Assembly: GCA_008694505.1 (NCBI GenBank)
Contig: VZDJ01000047.1
Span: forward strand, 3,685,717 to 3,749,716
DNA length: 64,000 nt
Direction of reading: 5' to 3'
From: Cyanoderma ruficeps
Lineage: Eukaryota; Chordata; Aves; Passeriformes; Timaliidae
A program made the translations under genes and the position numbers. Below are positions 26,601 to 35,813 of the stretch, one piece after another. Numbering within the stretch: the stretch's first letter is position 1; each line of letters begins with the position of its first letter. Below the pieces are notes generated by a model, which worked only from the letters and a program-made list of their open reading frames with translations, made no database searches and was not told the DNA's origin.

Positions 26601-28161
26601 TAATTTGTTGTACCGCAAATATGTATTTACATTACCTTGGCAGCTTCCTTCTTGAGATCAGCCACAAAGTTTTGTGAGTTTGTAAGTAGCTACACACAGT
26701 GATCTTTTGCTGGGAAGTTAGCTTGTACAAGGGACCTTCAAATTAAAAGTGTACGGCATTAAATGGACCAGTGGGTAATTAATTTCATTTTAAAGGTCAG
26801 AAATACTGCAAATAGCTCTGCCCCTCCAAACTTCACCTTGTCTACTGTCTCAAACCGAGTGCAGAAGCAGTGGTAATAAAGGTGTGTGCACACAGGGTAA
26901 CCACCAGGGCTGAGAACAAATCCTGAACACTCCAGTCTATCCTGAAGCACAACAGAGGTGCCTCTGGCCTCTAATTTCATCCCTCCAAGTGGTTAACAGC
27001 ATCTCTCAAACTCTGCATTCACAGGGGAGCCCTCTGTGTTTATGATCTCAGGAAGAAAGCCACTTTAATGACGTTCCTGTTTTTCAAACTTCACTCATGC
27101 TCTTGAGCCTGTTTGGTCTTGAGAATGACTGCATCTCTGACTGCCACTCCAACATTTCTTTCATTCAAAACCATCTATTCATCTGTATTCATAAACATGT
27201 CAATCTGCTGGTTCAAAAAAAAAAAAATCCAACCAGCCCTTCAAGAACAAAAAGGCAACCACAAAAACCTTCTTCTTAATCCACCTCCCTCATTAGCTAG
27301 GATTAAAAACCTCAGTCAAAATGGTTGGCCTTGTGCCCAGAAAAGCTATGAGATCAATAATCCAAACAGACTTAATGATCCTCTTAGAAAAGAATAACTT
27401 TTGTACTCCTCCTATGGAACGTTTTGAAGAAGTGATGGGAAATGCACCAGAAGTGTCACATCATCTGCATAAGTTAATTTATGTTATTTTCAAGTTCTAT
27501 AGTTGGAGGAGGTCTTTGGGAAATCGGATTTTTTTTCTTCTTCGTCTCTGTTAAATGACATTTATTGTCTGCAAAAACAGTAATATGAAAAATCACAAAC
27601 TGTATCAGTGATTACCCTGTAAGAGCCTAAGAAGTTTCATTAACATTTCCAGCATCTCATTTCACTCATGAGCAGTTTAAAATTATTGTATTCCTATACA
27701 AGCTCAGTATCCTATAAGACTTTTTTTTTTTTAGGCAATTTAACTTGTTGGCATCCTAATTTTGACACTACTAATTACAGCTACAAACTTTTAATAAAAT
27801 GCCACTTTTATTTTACAAACTCAAGCGTTGGGGGGAAGAAAAAGAAAACCAAACTAAGCACAAGGTGGTGTTATAGAAAGTCAGTGCATTTGGCCAAAAC
27901 AGGGTTCAAACTCCGCAGGGAATGCTTCTCTCATGGACAGAGAAACAAAATATCTTGGAGTAGAGACTGGCAGATCCTCAGCAGAGCATGGATGTTGCAT
28001 GGAGGTGTGGTGGAAAATGGCCAGGCTGGGCTGACTGTGGGAATTAGCTGCTATCAGCACTCATTATCTCTCCTCTCTGCACCTCCTAGAAGGAAGCAGG
28101 CAGAGCTGTAACCCAATTCATGCCCTGGCTTGGGAGCAATCACCTTTGAGTGACCTGCAAT

Positions 28162-28205
28162 TTCTGCTATTTCTGCTGTTAATTCTGCTATTTCTGCTAT
28201 TTACT
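28162..28205. repeat. ATTTCTGCT short tandem repeat
   Basis: Five imperfect copies of a unit of about 9 bp (TTTCTGCTA with TGTTAATTC variants). Confidence 0.8.
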
Positions 28206-28846
28206 CTAGAGAGGCGAGTCCGAGTTTAAAATGTTACTAGCTAATTTTGGCAAGATTAACTCACGCTGAAGACGTCTCACCAAAACCCCAGCAGAGAGTG
28301 ATGTGATGCCAGTGGTTTCAGCAAACTCATCCATCTGCTCTTGCTCTGGAGTGCTGCTTGCACAGACACACGTCACCTGCCCCAGGCTGGCACACGGGGG
28401 ATCCTGCATGGAATCTAAAACCCTCTGTGATTTTAGGCTTCTCCTCTCTGTTCAAAGAGGAGAAGAGGGAACAGCTATGCAGATTTTCCTCCAGCACAGC
28501 TCCCAGGAAAACCACTGGGATCAGGAATCTCCTTGGACACAGCAGTGCCAGGGCAGGAGGGAAGGAGTGAGCTCTGGGTGAGCAGAGACATCAGCTCCCT
28601 TCAAAGCTGGAATGGGTCTTTCAAAGATTGCTAGGAAAGGGATGGAGAGCCTACAGGGACAGATGGAAATGGAAAGATTGGGGCATGATGAGGGCTTTGG
28701 AAGCAGGGAATAGAGATGAGGTAGGAGCTGAGCAAATGCTGGAGCCCAAAAAGGTAAAATCTGATGGAAGACAGAGACCACTGGGCACACGGAGTGGCTC
28801 TGCAGCAGGCTTGAGGACACGAAGAACACTTTTTCCAAAAAGTGCC

Positions 28847-28863
28847 TTTTTTTTTTTTTTTTT
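28847..28863. repeat. Poly-T tract
   Basis: Seventeen consecutive T residues. There is no adjacent retrogene-like sequence on the minus strand that I can recognise. Confidence 0.9.
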
Positions 28864-31370
28864 GTCACTAGGGAGAAAAAGGAAAGTATGTTGATAAACT
28901 TTATCTAATACTTACCCAGGGGAAAAAAAAAATCATACTTTGGAAGAGTAGAGCTCCCCATTTTCACTAGAAATAACTGCATAGTTTCAACAGTGCTTCA
29001 GCCTGCACTGTTACTGTTTCTGTAAAGGTCATTAAGCTCAATTCCACAAAAGAAAACTTAGGAAGAAAGAAAACTATTTGTACCCCACTTCCCTGAGGGA
29101 ATAAAAACAACTTTGCTAACCTGGTTACATAATTTTCACAGTTCAACTTTTCAAACTGTGAAAGAATTTTTTTTTTTTTATTTCAGACTCATTATCAAGC
29201 CACGACTCAGGCAAGCAGCTCTCCCCTAACAAGCAGCAGCTTCCAGACCAGCACAGCTGAAGAAATGTGGAGACCTCTATACAGCAGCTGCCGACACACT
29301 TTCCCTGTTAAACAAAATCCATTTAAGTGTAACTGAAAAAAAAAAAATCTTCTCTTTCACCTAGACACTCTGTGAAAAGAATTCCTTAATGGATGTCAGC
29401 TGAAGGGTACAAAAACAAACCTAAAAGATCCGCAGCAATAATAATTTTTAAGCTGGTACCCGTGATGCGAAACAAAATCTAGTCATTAAATAAATTCCAC
29501 TAGGAAACCTAAGGAAATGTAAAGCAGCAGCAACCTCTGTAAAGTGTGGCTGTGCTACCAAAGCAAACATCAAAGCACTGAGACTGAAGCACTAAAACCA
29601 AACAATATAATGTTACTAGAAGAATCAATTCCCTATCTCTGTTGTTTGCAAATACTAGAACACTGAAAACATTTCTGTTGGAAAAAAATAGCTTTTTTTT
29701 TCAAACCCCTTTGTAATTGGTTCTGCTTCACTGGAGAATAATAAATAATAATATCCTAGCTGCTGCCAGATGTAACATGGCGTTTGCTCTGCAGGCAATA
29801 CTAAATTCATACCTGGAAATAGTTAATAACTTTCCTTTAAAATAATACTTATGCTTTTCTCAGTGTTTCAGTAACAAATGCTTTTAATTACCCAGGGGAA
29901 GGAGCCATAAGACAATCAGTGCTGGAAGGTTTCAAGCAAGTACCTTGCTCAAAGATGGATGCAAGTCCAGCCAAATGTTCCAGGTTCAACTAAAGTGGTA
30001 CCATTTCACCTCCTCCTTGATGTGAGACCATTTTGAAGACTGATTCTTCATCAGACCATTGCAGCACTTCAATTTTAAACCTGATCTAATGCACAGCCAC
30101 AGATGCTATGGATTCTAAACATTAAGAGTTGACATGTTAGCATATTAATGCACTCAGATGTCACATAAATCATGGGAAGACGTTTTAGCCAGTGACTCAG
30201 ATATCTGGCAATACACATGCAAAGCCTCTTTAGCCCTTAAATACAAAGCAACTTCCTTTTGGCAAAGTCCTGATTAGAACAACATTGATTGTAGTTATTT
30301 ATAGCTTAAATGCTATTGCTGAAAATTTCTCCAAGTTGTAGATACTGTATTATTAACTATAGCAAAGCTCTAAAAAATCAGTCAGCAGAGGCCACTTCAA
30401 TCTCTGCATGATAATAAAGGATTATTATGTGCAGTAACCTATTTATGAAAAGGAAACAGTGTGCTTCTTTCAGACCCCATCAATTGCTTTAATAAGGAAT
30501 TGAAAAGCCTGGCCTACTTTATATGCAGATCACCATCCCAGTTGCATAAGGATTTAGAACAGACAAAACAAAACTGTTTTTGTTGTAAATAAGGACGGTT
30601 TGTTTAAATTGCACAATAATGTTTGCATCTAAAAATTATTTAGAAGCTAATAAGGCTTAATAAAGTTTGACTGTATGGTTGTTAATAAAAATGGTTTCAA
30701 TATTCTCCGTGAAGGAAAACTAAATTGAAGGTGATAACGCAAAGCTTGAAGCAAAACAGGCCTGAGCTAATGGGAAAGGAGAAGACTCACAGAATTTGTT
30801 CACTGTTGGGCTTAAGAAAACCAGTGTTGAGAATGGGATCCAGTTAACATAAAACATTTTATAAAATTTAAGACAGTGAACTTAATGGTAGTTTTCTCTA
30901 ACAGATTAGAATTATTGCAGTGTTACTTCTGCTTTAGAGACAAAAAGCACACAGACATGATTCAGACTACCAAAAGTTAGTGGGATGCACATGCTGATTT
31001 CAGCCACCTCGATTTGGAGGACCCCAGGGTTCAAATTTTACCTTTGGCATGGGTTCATTTGCCTGTATGTTAATAAATTTAATGAGGTGTGGGATGACCC
31101 CTGCTGGTGTCCCTGCTTATGAAAAAAAAAAATAAATATGTATCTGGCAGGAAGAGGGCATGTTAATTTTGGTCCAAAAAGTTACAAATATAAACTCTGC
31201 CACAAAATGTATAAAAATACCTCATCCAATGCATAGAATATTATGAGTAATGTTCTGTTAAGTATGAAAATAATCTTAAGCCATTGAACATTACTGTGTT
31301 AGAGCTGCAATGCAATGTATTAAGAAGGACATTAATTGTTCAGTTCACTATGACATTGTGTTAAACATCT

Positions 31371-31376
31371 TTTATT
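31371..31376 (-). terminator. Candidate polyadenylation signal AATAAA for SLITRK2
   Basis: TTTATT on the plus strand, reading AATAAA on the minus strand, about 850 nt downstream of the SLITRK2 stop. It is the first canonical hexamer found when reading downstream from the stop. A single hexamer in AT-rich DNA is weak evidence, and a downstream GU-rich element was not clearly seen. Confidence 0.35.
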
Positions 31377-31689
31377 AATGAGCTGTTATTCCCGGCTGAG
31401 GCATTTGATAACCTCTAGTCCATTGCTAAATCCTTTCAGTTGATTTCAGTGAGTCACTCTAAACAAACCTAGAGGGAAAAAAATACCCCAATAATTTACA
31501 TTTGAGTCTGTAAGGTCCTAGAACTAGAATCATTTAAAGAAGGGCAGCTTTCCTATAAATCAAACCTTCTGATTTAATGCAGCTGACATATAGATCTATT
31601 TTACAATTTTTTTTTAATTTCAAAAATACAACACATTAAAATAGGTTCAATTTATCAAAGCTAAGAGCAACAATTAAGTAATAATGTAC

Positions 31690-31711
31690 TTAAAGTGCAA
31701 AGGCACTTTAA
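31690..31711. repeat. 9-bp perfect inverted repeat with a 4-nt loop in the SLITRK2 3' UTR
   Basis: TTAAAGTGC at 31690-31698 and GCACTTTAA at 31703-31711 are exact reverse complements separated by AAAG. In the minus-strand transcript the 3' arm contains GCACUUUA, an 8mer seed match for the miR-17/20/93/106 family (seed AAAGUGC). The inverted repeat is seen directly; the miRNA-site reading is inference. Confidence 0.6.
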
Positions 31712-31860
31712 CACAAAAAAGTGACGCCCAGTGGCTATAGTTGGTAATTGAAACAGCAGTACTGTATATTATTATTTACAAAAGAAAGTCATAGTCCAGG
31801 AAAAAAGATCTTTGGAGATCTTCTACATAATACATTAAGTTTCCATTTTGAAATGAAAAG

Positions 31861-31889
31861 AAAAAAAANAAAAAAAAAAAAAAAAAAAA
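31861..31889. repeat. Poly-A tract containing one N
   Basis: A run of A interrupted only by an N at 31869. On the SLITRK2 transcript this would be a U-rich tract. The N probably marks unresolved homopolymer length, so the true length is uncertain. Confidence 0.9.
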
Positions 31890-32221
31890 CAACAGAAACC
31901 CCAAAGACCCCCTTCCTCATTTCCTTCGAAATCAAAAAGAATGATGTAAGATCTATTACAGAAAGATACATTTTGCAAAGACAGTTCCTAGAGAAGGGTC
32001 AAAAGGAGAGAGATATAGAAATAACTTAAAGGGAATGTTGTAAAAGCAACACCACATCCCTGCTATGCTGCAAGGGTTCCTTTTCTCTCTCACTCCTTCT
32101 CCGATTTAAAAAAGTGGAAATGTTGGGAATGCGACAGATGACATCAGTACTGAGTTCAGACTCAAAGAAATGTGATGCTGAGCTCATTTAAAAAAATTTC
32201 CTTTGTCTCCCACCTCCCCCC

Positions 32222-34792
32222 TCACAGCTGACTGATTGCAGTTTGTTTTTCCAGAACTTCGAGGTAGTCTGGTTCTGTTTGTAGCTTTCCTTGGAGTAAA
32301 GGATGCTCAGGTTTAGACTGTTCTGCAAAATATTTCCTGGGAGTTCCATATAAAACAGTTTTATTTATCCTGTCCTGGTTTTGGCGTCTGGATTCATATG
32401 AAGGGGCAAACTGCCTTTTGGGTAAGGTACAAAAGTTATAATGAACTAATCCTCCGGTGGGGAGTTCCTTGACCCTCTCTGCAATATTTTGATACAGCAG
32501 CTCTGGTTCCCTTGGTGAGGACTGCTTTTCCAGTAATTCAGCTGCACTGATGGTAAACGCAAGGCTGGTGGGGTCATCTTTTTTGTGGTCAAGGCTGCTA
32601 TAGCTAAACTCATGGAGATTCCTGTAATAGGCAACTGGATCCGCTTCCTTTTGCATGTAGATTGGGTTTTGGCACATCTGTCCCACGGGAGGGGGGATGT
32701 AGTTATAAACATGTCCCTCAGTTTTATCGTGGCTCTCAGTGTTGTAAGACCCATACTGGAGCTGGAATGAACTAATATCTACGTTGTTGGCACTGCTGGG
32801 CATGCTCTGCACCCCCTTCCGGCGCTTAAGGACGAAGACAAACAGACCTGCCCCAAAACAAACGGACAGAATAAACACAACCAGCAAGCCTAAAATGAGG
32901 ACGGAGAGCGGGACTTCAGTGTGTAATTCTGGGTAGGTGCTGGGTGAGACACCCAGGTGGGGGGTATCTGTGTTCTGGTTCATGGAGAGGACAGAGGAAT
33001 CTGCCAGGTTGGGGTTCTCTGGGCATATGGCTTCTTTGCTCAGGAATTTCAGGTGCTCTCCAGAGTGCTTGGTGGGAGATTCGCATATCACTTCATTGAT
33101 AACTACAGGGGGATTTGACTGCTGGTTGTTCTGGTCAGTGACTTTCTCTATCCAGTTCCTCAGCCCCAGGATGTCACATGTGCAGTCCCAGGGGTTCTCC
33201 TGGAGGTCTATCTGAATCAGAGCCGAGAGCTGGTCCAAGACTCCTCTCACAGGCAGGTGAGAGAAATGGTTGTTCCTAAGGTTGAGCCTGGTGAGGGAGG
33301 TGCCTCCAAAGACATTATCAGGCAAGGATCTGAGCAGGTTGTTATTGAGAAACAACAGGTGAAGATTACTCAGAGCATCAAATGTGCGTGGCAGGATCTC
33401 CTTAATGACATTGTACTCTAGGTAGAGATATTGCAGGCTGTGCAGCCCTTCAAACATGGATCGGTACAGGACCTCAAGGTAGTTGCCATTAAGGTAAAGT
33501 CTGCGTAAACTTGTGAGGTTTGTAAAGGCACCTTCTTGTATCACTGCAATCCTGTTATTCCCCAGGTGCAGCAAATCCAGGGAGCTGTACTCTGTGAGAT
33601 CCGTTCTATAAATGACTTGCAGATAGTTACTGGTAAGGTAAAGTTTCTTTGGACTGGTTGGCCTGGGGTGGAGATCGGAGATGTTACTGATCTTTTTCTC
33701 TTGGCAGTTAACATTCAGGCCATTGTCTGAGCTCTGCGAGGTGCAGATGCAGCCAGCTGGGCAGGTGATGGGCACAGGAGACTTTGTCTGGTAAACCATG
33801 ATAGGTCCAAATATTTGTCTGTCTTTTGACACAGAGACACGGGGCGTGGGGCGGTTCCTAGTTTTGGGTGGCCGGCTGGCTTTTGGGGCCCTGGTGGGGT
33901 TGATGGCAGAGTTGGCTGTGGGCGACAGCCTCGAGATGTGTGGGTCTGGGAGGACAGGGTGCTTCTCCCTCTGGCTTGAATCACTGGAGCTTTTCCTAGG
34001 GCAGAGATCTTGCCTGGTGAGCTGGGTCACGTCTTTCCCATGAAGCCTGAAGGGGGTTTCACAGACAATCTCACCCACAAACACGGTGATGGTGTCCAGC
34101 CAGGCCTTGAGAGGCAGCAAGTCGCAGGTGCAGTTCCAAGGGTTTTCCTCCAGCTGGATTTCCATGATGCCTCCAATGTGCTCCAGCACGCCAGCAAAAG
34201 GCATCATCTTCAGCCTGTTCCCCCGGAGGTCCAGGTGAGTGAGGAGCACGAAGCGGAAGACATTGCTGGGCAGGGACAGCAGGAGGTTGTCATTGAGGAT
34301 CAGCACCTTGAGCTTGTTCAGCTTGCTGAATGCCCCCGCTTCGATGGCACTGATGTAATTGTAATCAGCCTGCAGGTACTCCAGGCTCTCCAAGCCCAGG
34401 AAGGTGTCTTCCTTCAGCACTTCCAGCTTGTTGTTGTTGAGGTGCAGCCTCTTGAGGGTGCGGAGGCCGCTGAAGGCCCCGGTGCGGATCTCCTGCATGT
34501 CGTTGTTGCCCAGGTGCAGGGTCACGGCGTTGGAGTAGTTGACAAACTCATTGGGGAACAGGCGGGTCAGAGCGTTCCCATTGAGAAAGAGCTGGTAGAT
34601 CTTGGACGGGGGCGGCAGGAGGAGGCTGACGGTTGTAAATCCCTTGTTTTCACAATTAATGTTCAGCACGTTCTCCTTCTCCTCGCAAGGGCAGCGGCTC
34701 TTGCTGCAAATGTCTTTGGCAGGTTTGCGACTCTCTGTCCACGAGATCCCAGCCACTGTTAACAAACTGAGCAACCAAACACCCTTCAGCAT
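32222..34792 (-). CDS. SLITRK2: SLITRK2, SLIT and NTRK-like protein 2 (complete single-exon CDS, 856 aa)
   Basis: Type I membrane synaptic-adhesion protein; the family acts at the neuronal surface, typically binding presynaptic receptor phosphatases to promote synapse formation and modulating neurite growth. Seen: signal peptide at about residues 1-21; first LRRNT (Cys29, 34, 36, 47); LRRs at about 60-214; LRRCT with NPWNCTC at 217-223 and Cys244 and Cys264; Pro/Ser/Arg-rich linker at 265-340; second LRRNT (Cys344, 348, 350, 363); LRRs at about 382-530; second LRRCT with NPWDCTC at 533-539 and Cys570 and Cys590; one hydrophobic helix at about 627-655 followed by KRRKG; a roughly 200-residue cytoplasmic tail ending PDYLEVLEKQTAISQL, whose Tyr843 lies in a Trk-like motif. 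The match to SLITRK2 is near-continuous from memory and better than to other SLITRKs; human SLITRK2 is 845 aa. The ATG at 34792 is chosen because the signal peptide starts there, position -3 is A, and a splice acceptor lies 31 nt upstream. The frame stays open 199 codons further upstream, which I consider an artefact of GC content. No frameshift or internal stop is seen. Confidence 0.97.
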   Translation of the reverse strand: MLKGVWLLSLLTVAGISWTESRKPAKDICSKSRCPCEEKENVLNINCENKGFTTVSLLLPPPSKIYQLFLNGNALTRLFPNEFVNYSNAVTLHLGNNDMQEIRTGAFSGLRTLKRLHLNNNKLEVLKEDTFLGLESLEYLQADYNYISAIEAGAFSKLNKLKVLILNDNLLLSLPSNVFRFVLLTHLDLRGNRLKMMPFAGVLEHIGGIMEIQLEENPWNCTCDLLPLKAWLDTITVFVGEIVCETPFRLHGKDVTQLTRQDLCPRKSSSDSSQREKHPVLPDPHISRLSPTANSAINPTRAPKASRPPKTRNRPTPRVSVSKDRQIFGPIMVYQTKSPVPITCPAGCICTSQSSDNGLNVNCQEKKISNISDLHPRPTSPKKLYLTSNYLQVIYRTDLTEYSSLDLLHLGNNRIAVIQEGAFTNLTSLRRLYLNGNYLEVLYRSMFEGLHSLQYLYLEYNVIKEILPRTFDALSNLHLLFLNNNLLRSLPDNVFGGTSLTRLNLRNNHFSHLPVRGVLDQLSALIQIDLQENPWDCTCDILGLRNWIEKVTDQNNQQSNPPVVINEVICESPTKHSGEHLKFLSKEAICPENPNLADSSVLSMNQNTDTPHLGVSPSTYPELHTEVPLSVLILGLLVVFILSVCFGAGLFVFVLKRRKGVQSMPSSANNVDISSFQLQYGSYNTESHDKTEGHVYNYIPPPVGQMCQNPIYMQKEADPVAYYRNLHEFSYSSLDHKKDDPTSLAFTISAAELLEKQSSPREPELLYQNIAERVKELPTGGLVHYNFCTLPKRQFAPSYESRRQNQDRINKTVLYGTPRKYFAEQSKPEHPLLQGKLQTEPDYLEVLEKQTAISQL

Positions 34793-34823
34793 CTTTATGC
34801 GCCGTCGATCCCCGCTTTGGTAC

Positions 34824-34860
34824 CTACAGTCAAACCTTTTGAGACAGGTAAGGAGAGAAA
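34824..34860 (-). other. SLITRK2: Candidate 3' splice acceptor before the SLITRK2 coding exon
   Basis: Read on the minus strand, a pyrimidine-rich stretch (34860-34841, rich in CT) is followed by CTGTAG with the AG ending at 34824. The coding exon would begin at 34823, giving 31 nt of 5' UTR with no upstream ATG before the start codon. SLITRK genes characteristically have a noncoding first exon and the whole ORF in one later exon, which fits. It is supported by motif and position only. Confidence 0.55.
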
Positions 34861-35290
34861 GAAGAAATCCCCAGTGAACACGGCCGGGAGCAGAGGCTGC
34901 ACGGGGAGAGCGAAAGCAGGTCGGAAGGCTGCGGGGGGGAAGGGGAGTTGCAAGGCAGCGACTTCCAAACTCCTCTGGAATCCCCCCCTTCTTCCTCCTC
35001 CTCCTCCCTTCTTTTCCTCTCGGAAAGCGCCTGCGGAGCCGCTGTGGGGGATGCCCCGTGGGGAAGCTCCCCGAACCCCGTGTCCCTATCGCTGGGCTCT
35101 CCGCCCGATCCCCCGCCCGCCGCGGCCGCCGGCACCGCCATCCCATCCCCGCTGCCCGTCCCGGGGCCACGGCGCAGCCGGTTCCCGGCGCCTGCCGGCA
35201 TCTCAAACCGGGGCACGCAAGGACTGACAGCAAACCCGGCAAACCCTCCCCGCCGCAGCGGCACCCCCAGCCCGAGCCACCCCCCGCGCT

Positions 35291-35298
35291 CGTACCTG
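35291..35298 (-). other. SLITRK2: Candidate 5' splice donor A (CAG|GTACG) of a noncoding SLITRK2 exon
   Basis: Reading CAGGTACG on the minus strand with GT at 35295-35294. Paired with the acceptor at 34824 it would define a 472-nt 5'-UTR intron inside the CpG island. The fourth intronic base is C, so it is a weaker match to the donor consensus than the site at 35810. Confidence 0.35.
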
Positions 35299-35430
35299 CT
35301 CTGGGGGCTCCCGAGCGGGCAGTGCGGGCAGTGGCCGCCGCCGAGAGCCGCCGCGCCCCGGGAGCCAGGCGCCCGGCGGCGAGCGGCATCGCCCGCTCAC
35401 GCCTCAGCAGGAGCCCAGCGGGGCACCGCC

Positions 35431-35473
35431 GTCCCGTCCCCGTTCCCCGTTCCCCGTCCCCGTCCCCGTCCCG
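35431..35473. repeat. CCCCGT-type hexamer tandem repeat in the SLITRK2 CpG island
   Basis: About seven imperfect copies of CCCCGT with CCCGTT variants. It is C-rich on the plus strand and G-rich on the transcribed minus-strand RNA, so it could form G-quadruplex-like structure if it lies in the 5' UTR or promoter. Confidence 0.8.
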
Positions 35474-35600
35474 GCCGCGGCTGTGCGGGAAGTTGGGCCG
35501 GGCGGGGTGGGAGCGGCGGCGCTGCGGGAGCGCGGGGCTGTGTGTGCGGGGCTGGGCGGGGTGCCGCCGCTTTTGCCGGGTGCCCCGCGCGGAGCCGCGC

Positions 35601-35608
35601 TGACGTCA
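35601..35608. promoter_or_regulatory. Consensus cAMP-response element (CRE palindrome)
   Basis: Perfect 8-bp TGACGTCA inside the CpG island, about 0.8 kb upstream of the SLITRK2 ATG. The full palindrome is the high-affinity site for CREB/ATF family factors. A GC box follows 4 bp away. The sequence is certain; its function is inferred. Confidence 0.6.
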
Positions 35609-35611
35609 GCC

Positions 35612-35624
35612 GGGGGCGGGGGGG
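35612..35624. promoter_or_regulatory. GC box (Sp/KLF-type site)
   Basis: GGGGGCGGGGGGG immediately beside the CRE. It is a typical Sp1/KLF site in TATA-less CpG-island promoters. It is also G-rich enough to be partly low-complexity. Confidence 0.5.
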
Positions 35625-35742
35625 ACACGTTTTTTTTTCCCAGCCCCCCTGTCCCCGTCCCCCCCGTTCCCCCCCCTTCCCTCCCGATGGCTCTCGCAGC
35701 CGGCTCCGCTCCCGGCTCGGCCGCTCTTCGCCGGAGCGCTCT

Positions 35743-35765
35743 GACAGCACCTGCAGGACAGCGCG
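35743..35765 (+). promoter_or_regulatory. RE1/NRSE-like half-site pair (possible REST binding)
   Basis: GACAGCACC (35743-35751) and GGACAGCGCG (35756-35765) match the two REST half-sites well, in the correct order and orientation. The gap between them is 4 nt, against 2 nt in the canonical 21-bp RE1. The right half is nearly perfect. The site lies at the upstream edge of the CpG island of a neuronal gene, where REST repression would make sense. Because of the non-standard spacing this is a candidate only. Confidence 0.35.
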
Positions 35766-35804
35766 GGCACTCGGAGGCGGGAAGGGGAATAAGGTAACGA
35801 GCGG

Positions 35805-35813
35805 ATTTACCTG
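35805..35813 (-). other. SLITRK2: Candidate 5' splice donor B (CAG|GTAAAT) of a noncoding SLITRK2 exon
   Basis: Reading CAGGTAAAT on the minus strand with GT at 35810-35809. It would give a 987-nt intron to the acceptor at 34824. It lies near the upstream edge of the CpG island, so it could end an alternative first exon whose start lies above 35.8 kb. Confidence 0.35.

Larger units (their letters stand above)
17656..31349. other. Intergenic DNA downstream of SLITRK2, no gene seen
   Basis: About 13.7 kb of AT-rich DNA. No open frame exceeds about 150 codons, and none resembles a known protein. Somewhat GC-richer patches (20860-21000, 21160-21600, 28300-28830) produce overlapping chance frames on both strands. 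Poly-A or poly-T runs occur at 27215-27227 and 28847-28863. The interval 29700-31340 is unusually uniform and unique, and may hold conserved elements or a longer SLITRK2 3' UTR. Confidence 0.7.
31350..32221 (-). other. SLITRK2: Probable proximal 3' UTR of SLITRK2
   Basis: AT-rich noncoding sequence directly downstream of the TGA at 32224-32222. The first canonical AATAAA I find on the minus strand is at 31376-31371 (TTTATT on the plus strand), which would give a 3' UTR of roughly 0.85-0.9 kb. The transcript would carry a U-rich tract (31889-31861) and a short hairpin (31690-31711). SLITRK2 mRNAs in other vertebrates can have longer 3' UTRs, so this may be only a proximal polyadenylation site. 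The end coordinate is a guess; no transcript data are available. Confidence 0.45.

Noticed and set aside
34010..34762. 250-codon plus-strand open frame antisense to the SLITRK2 LRRs
   Set aside because: It is a shadow of the LRR coding sequence: leucine and asparagine codons read in reverse give Gln/Val/Glu-rich peptide. No independent evidence supports it.
34845..34856. CAG|GTAAGG donor-like site on the plus strand
   Set aside because: It is a good consensus but antisense to SLITRK2, and there is no plus-strand gene or acceptor to pair it with. It falls in the pyrimidine tract of the SLITRK2 acceptor by chance.
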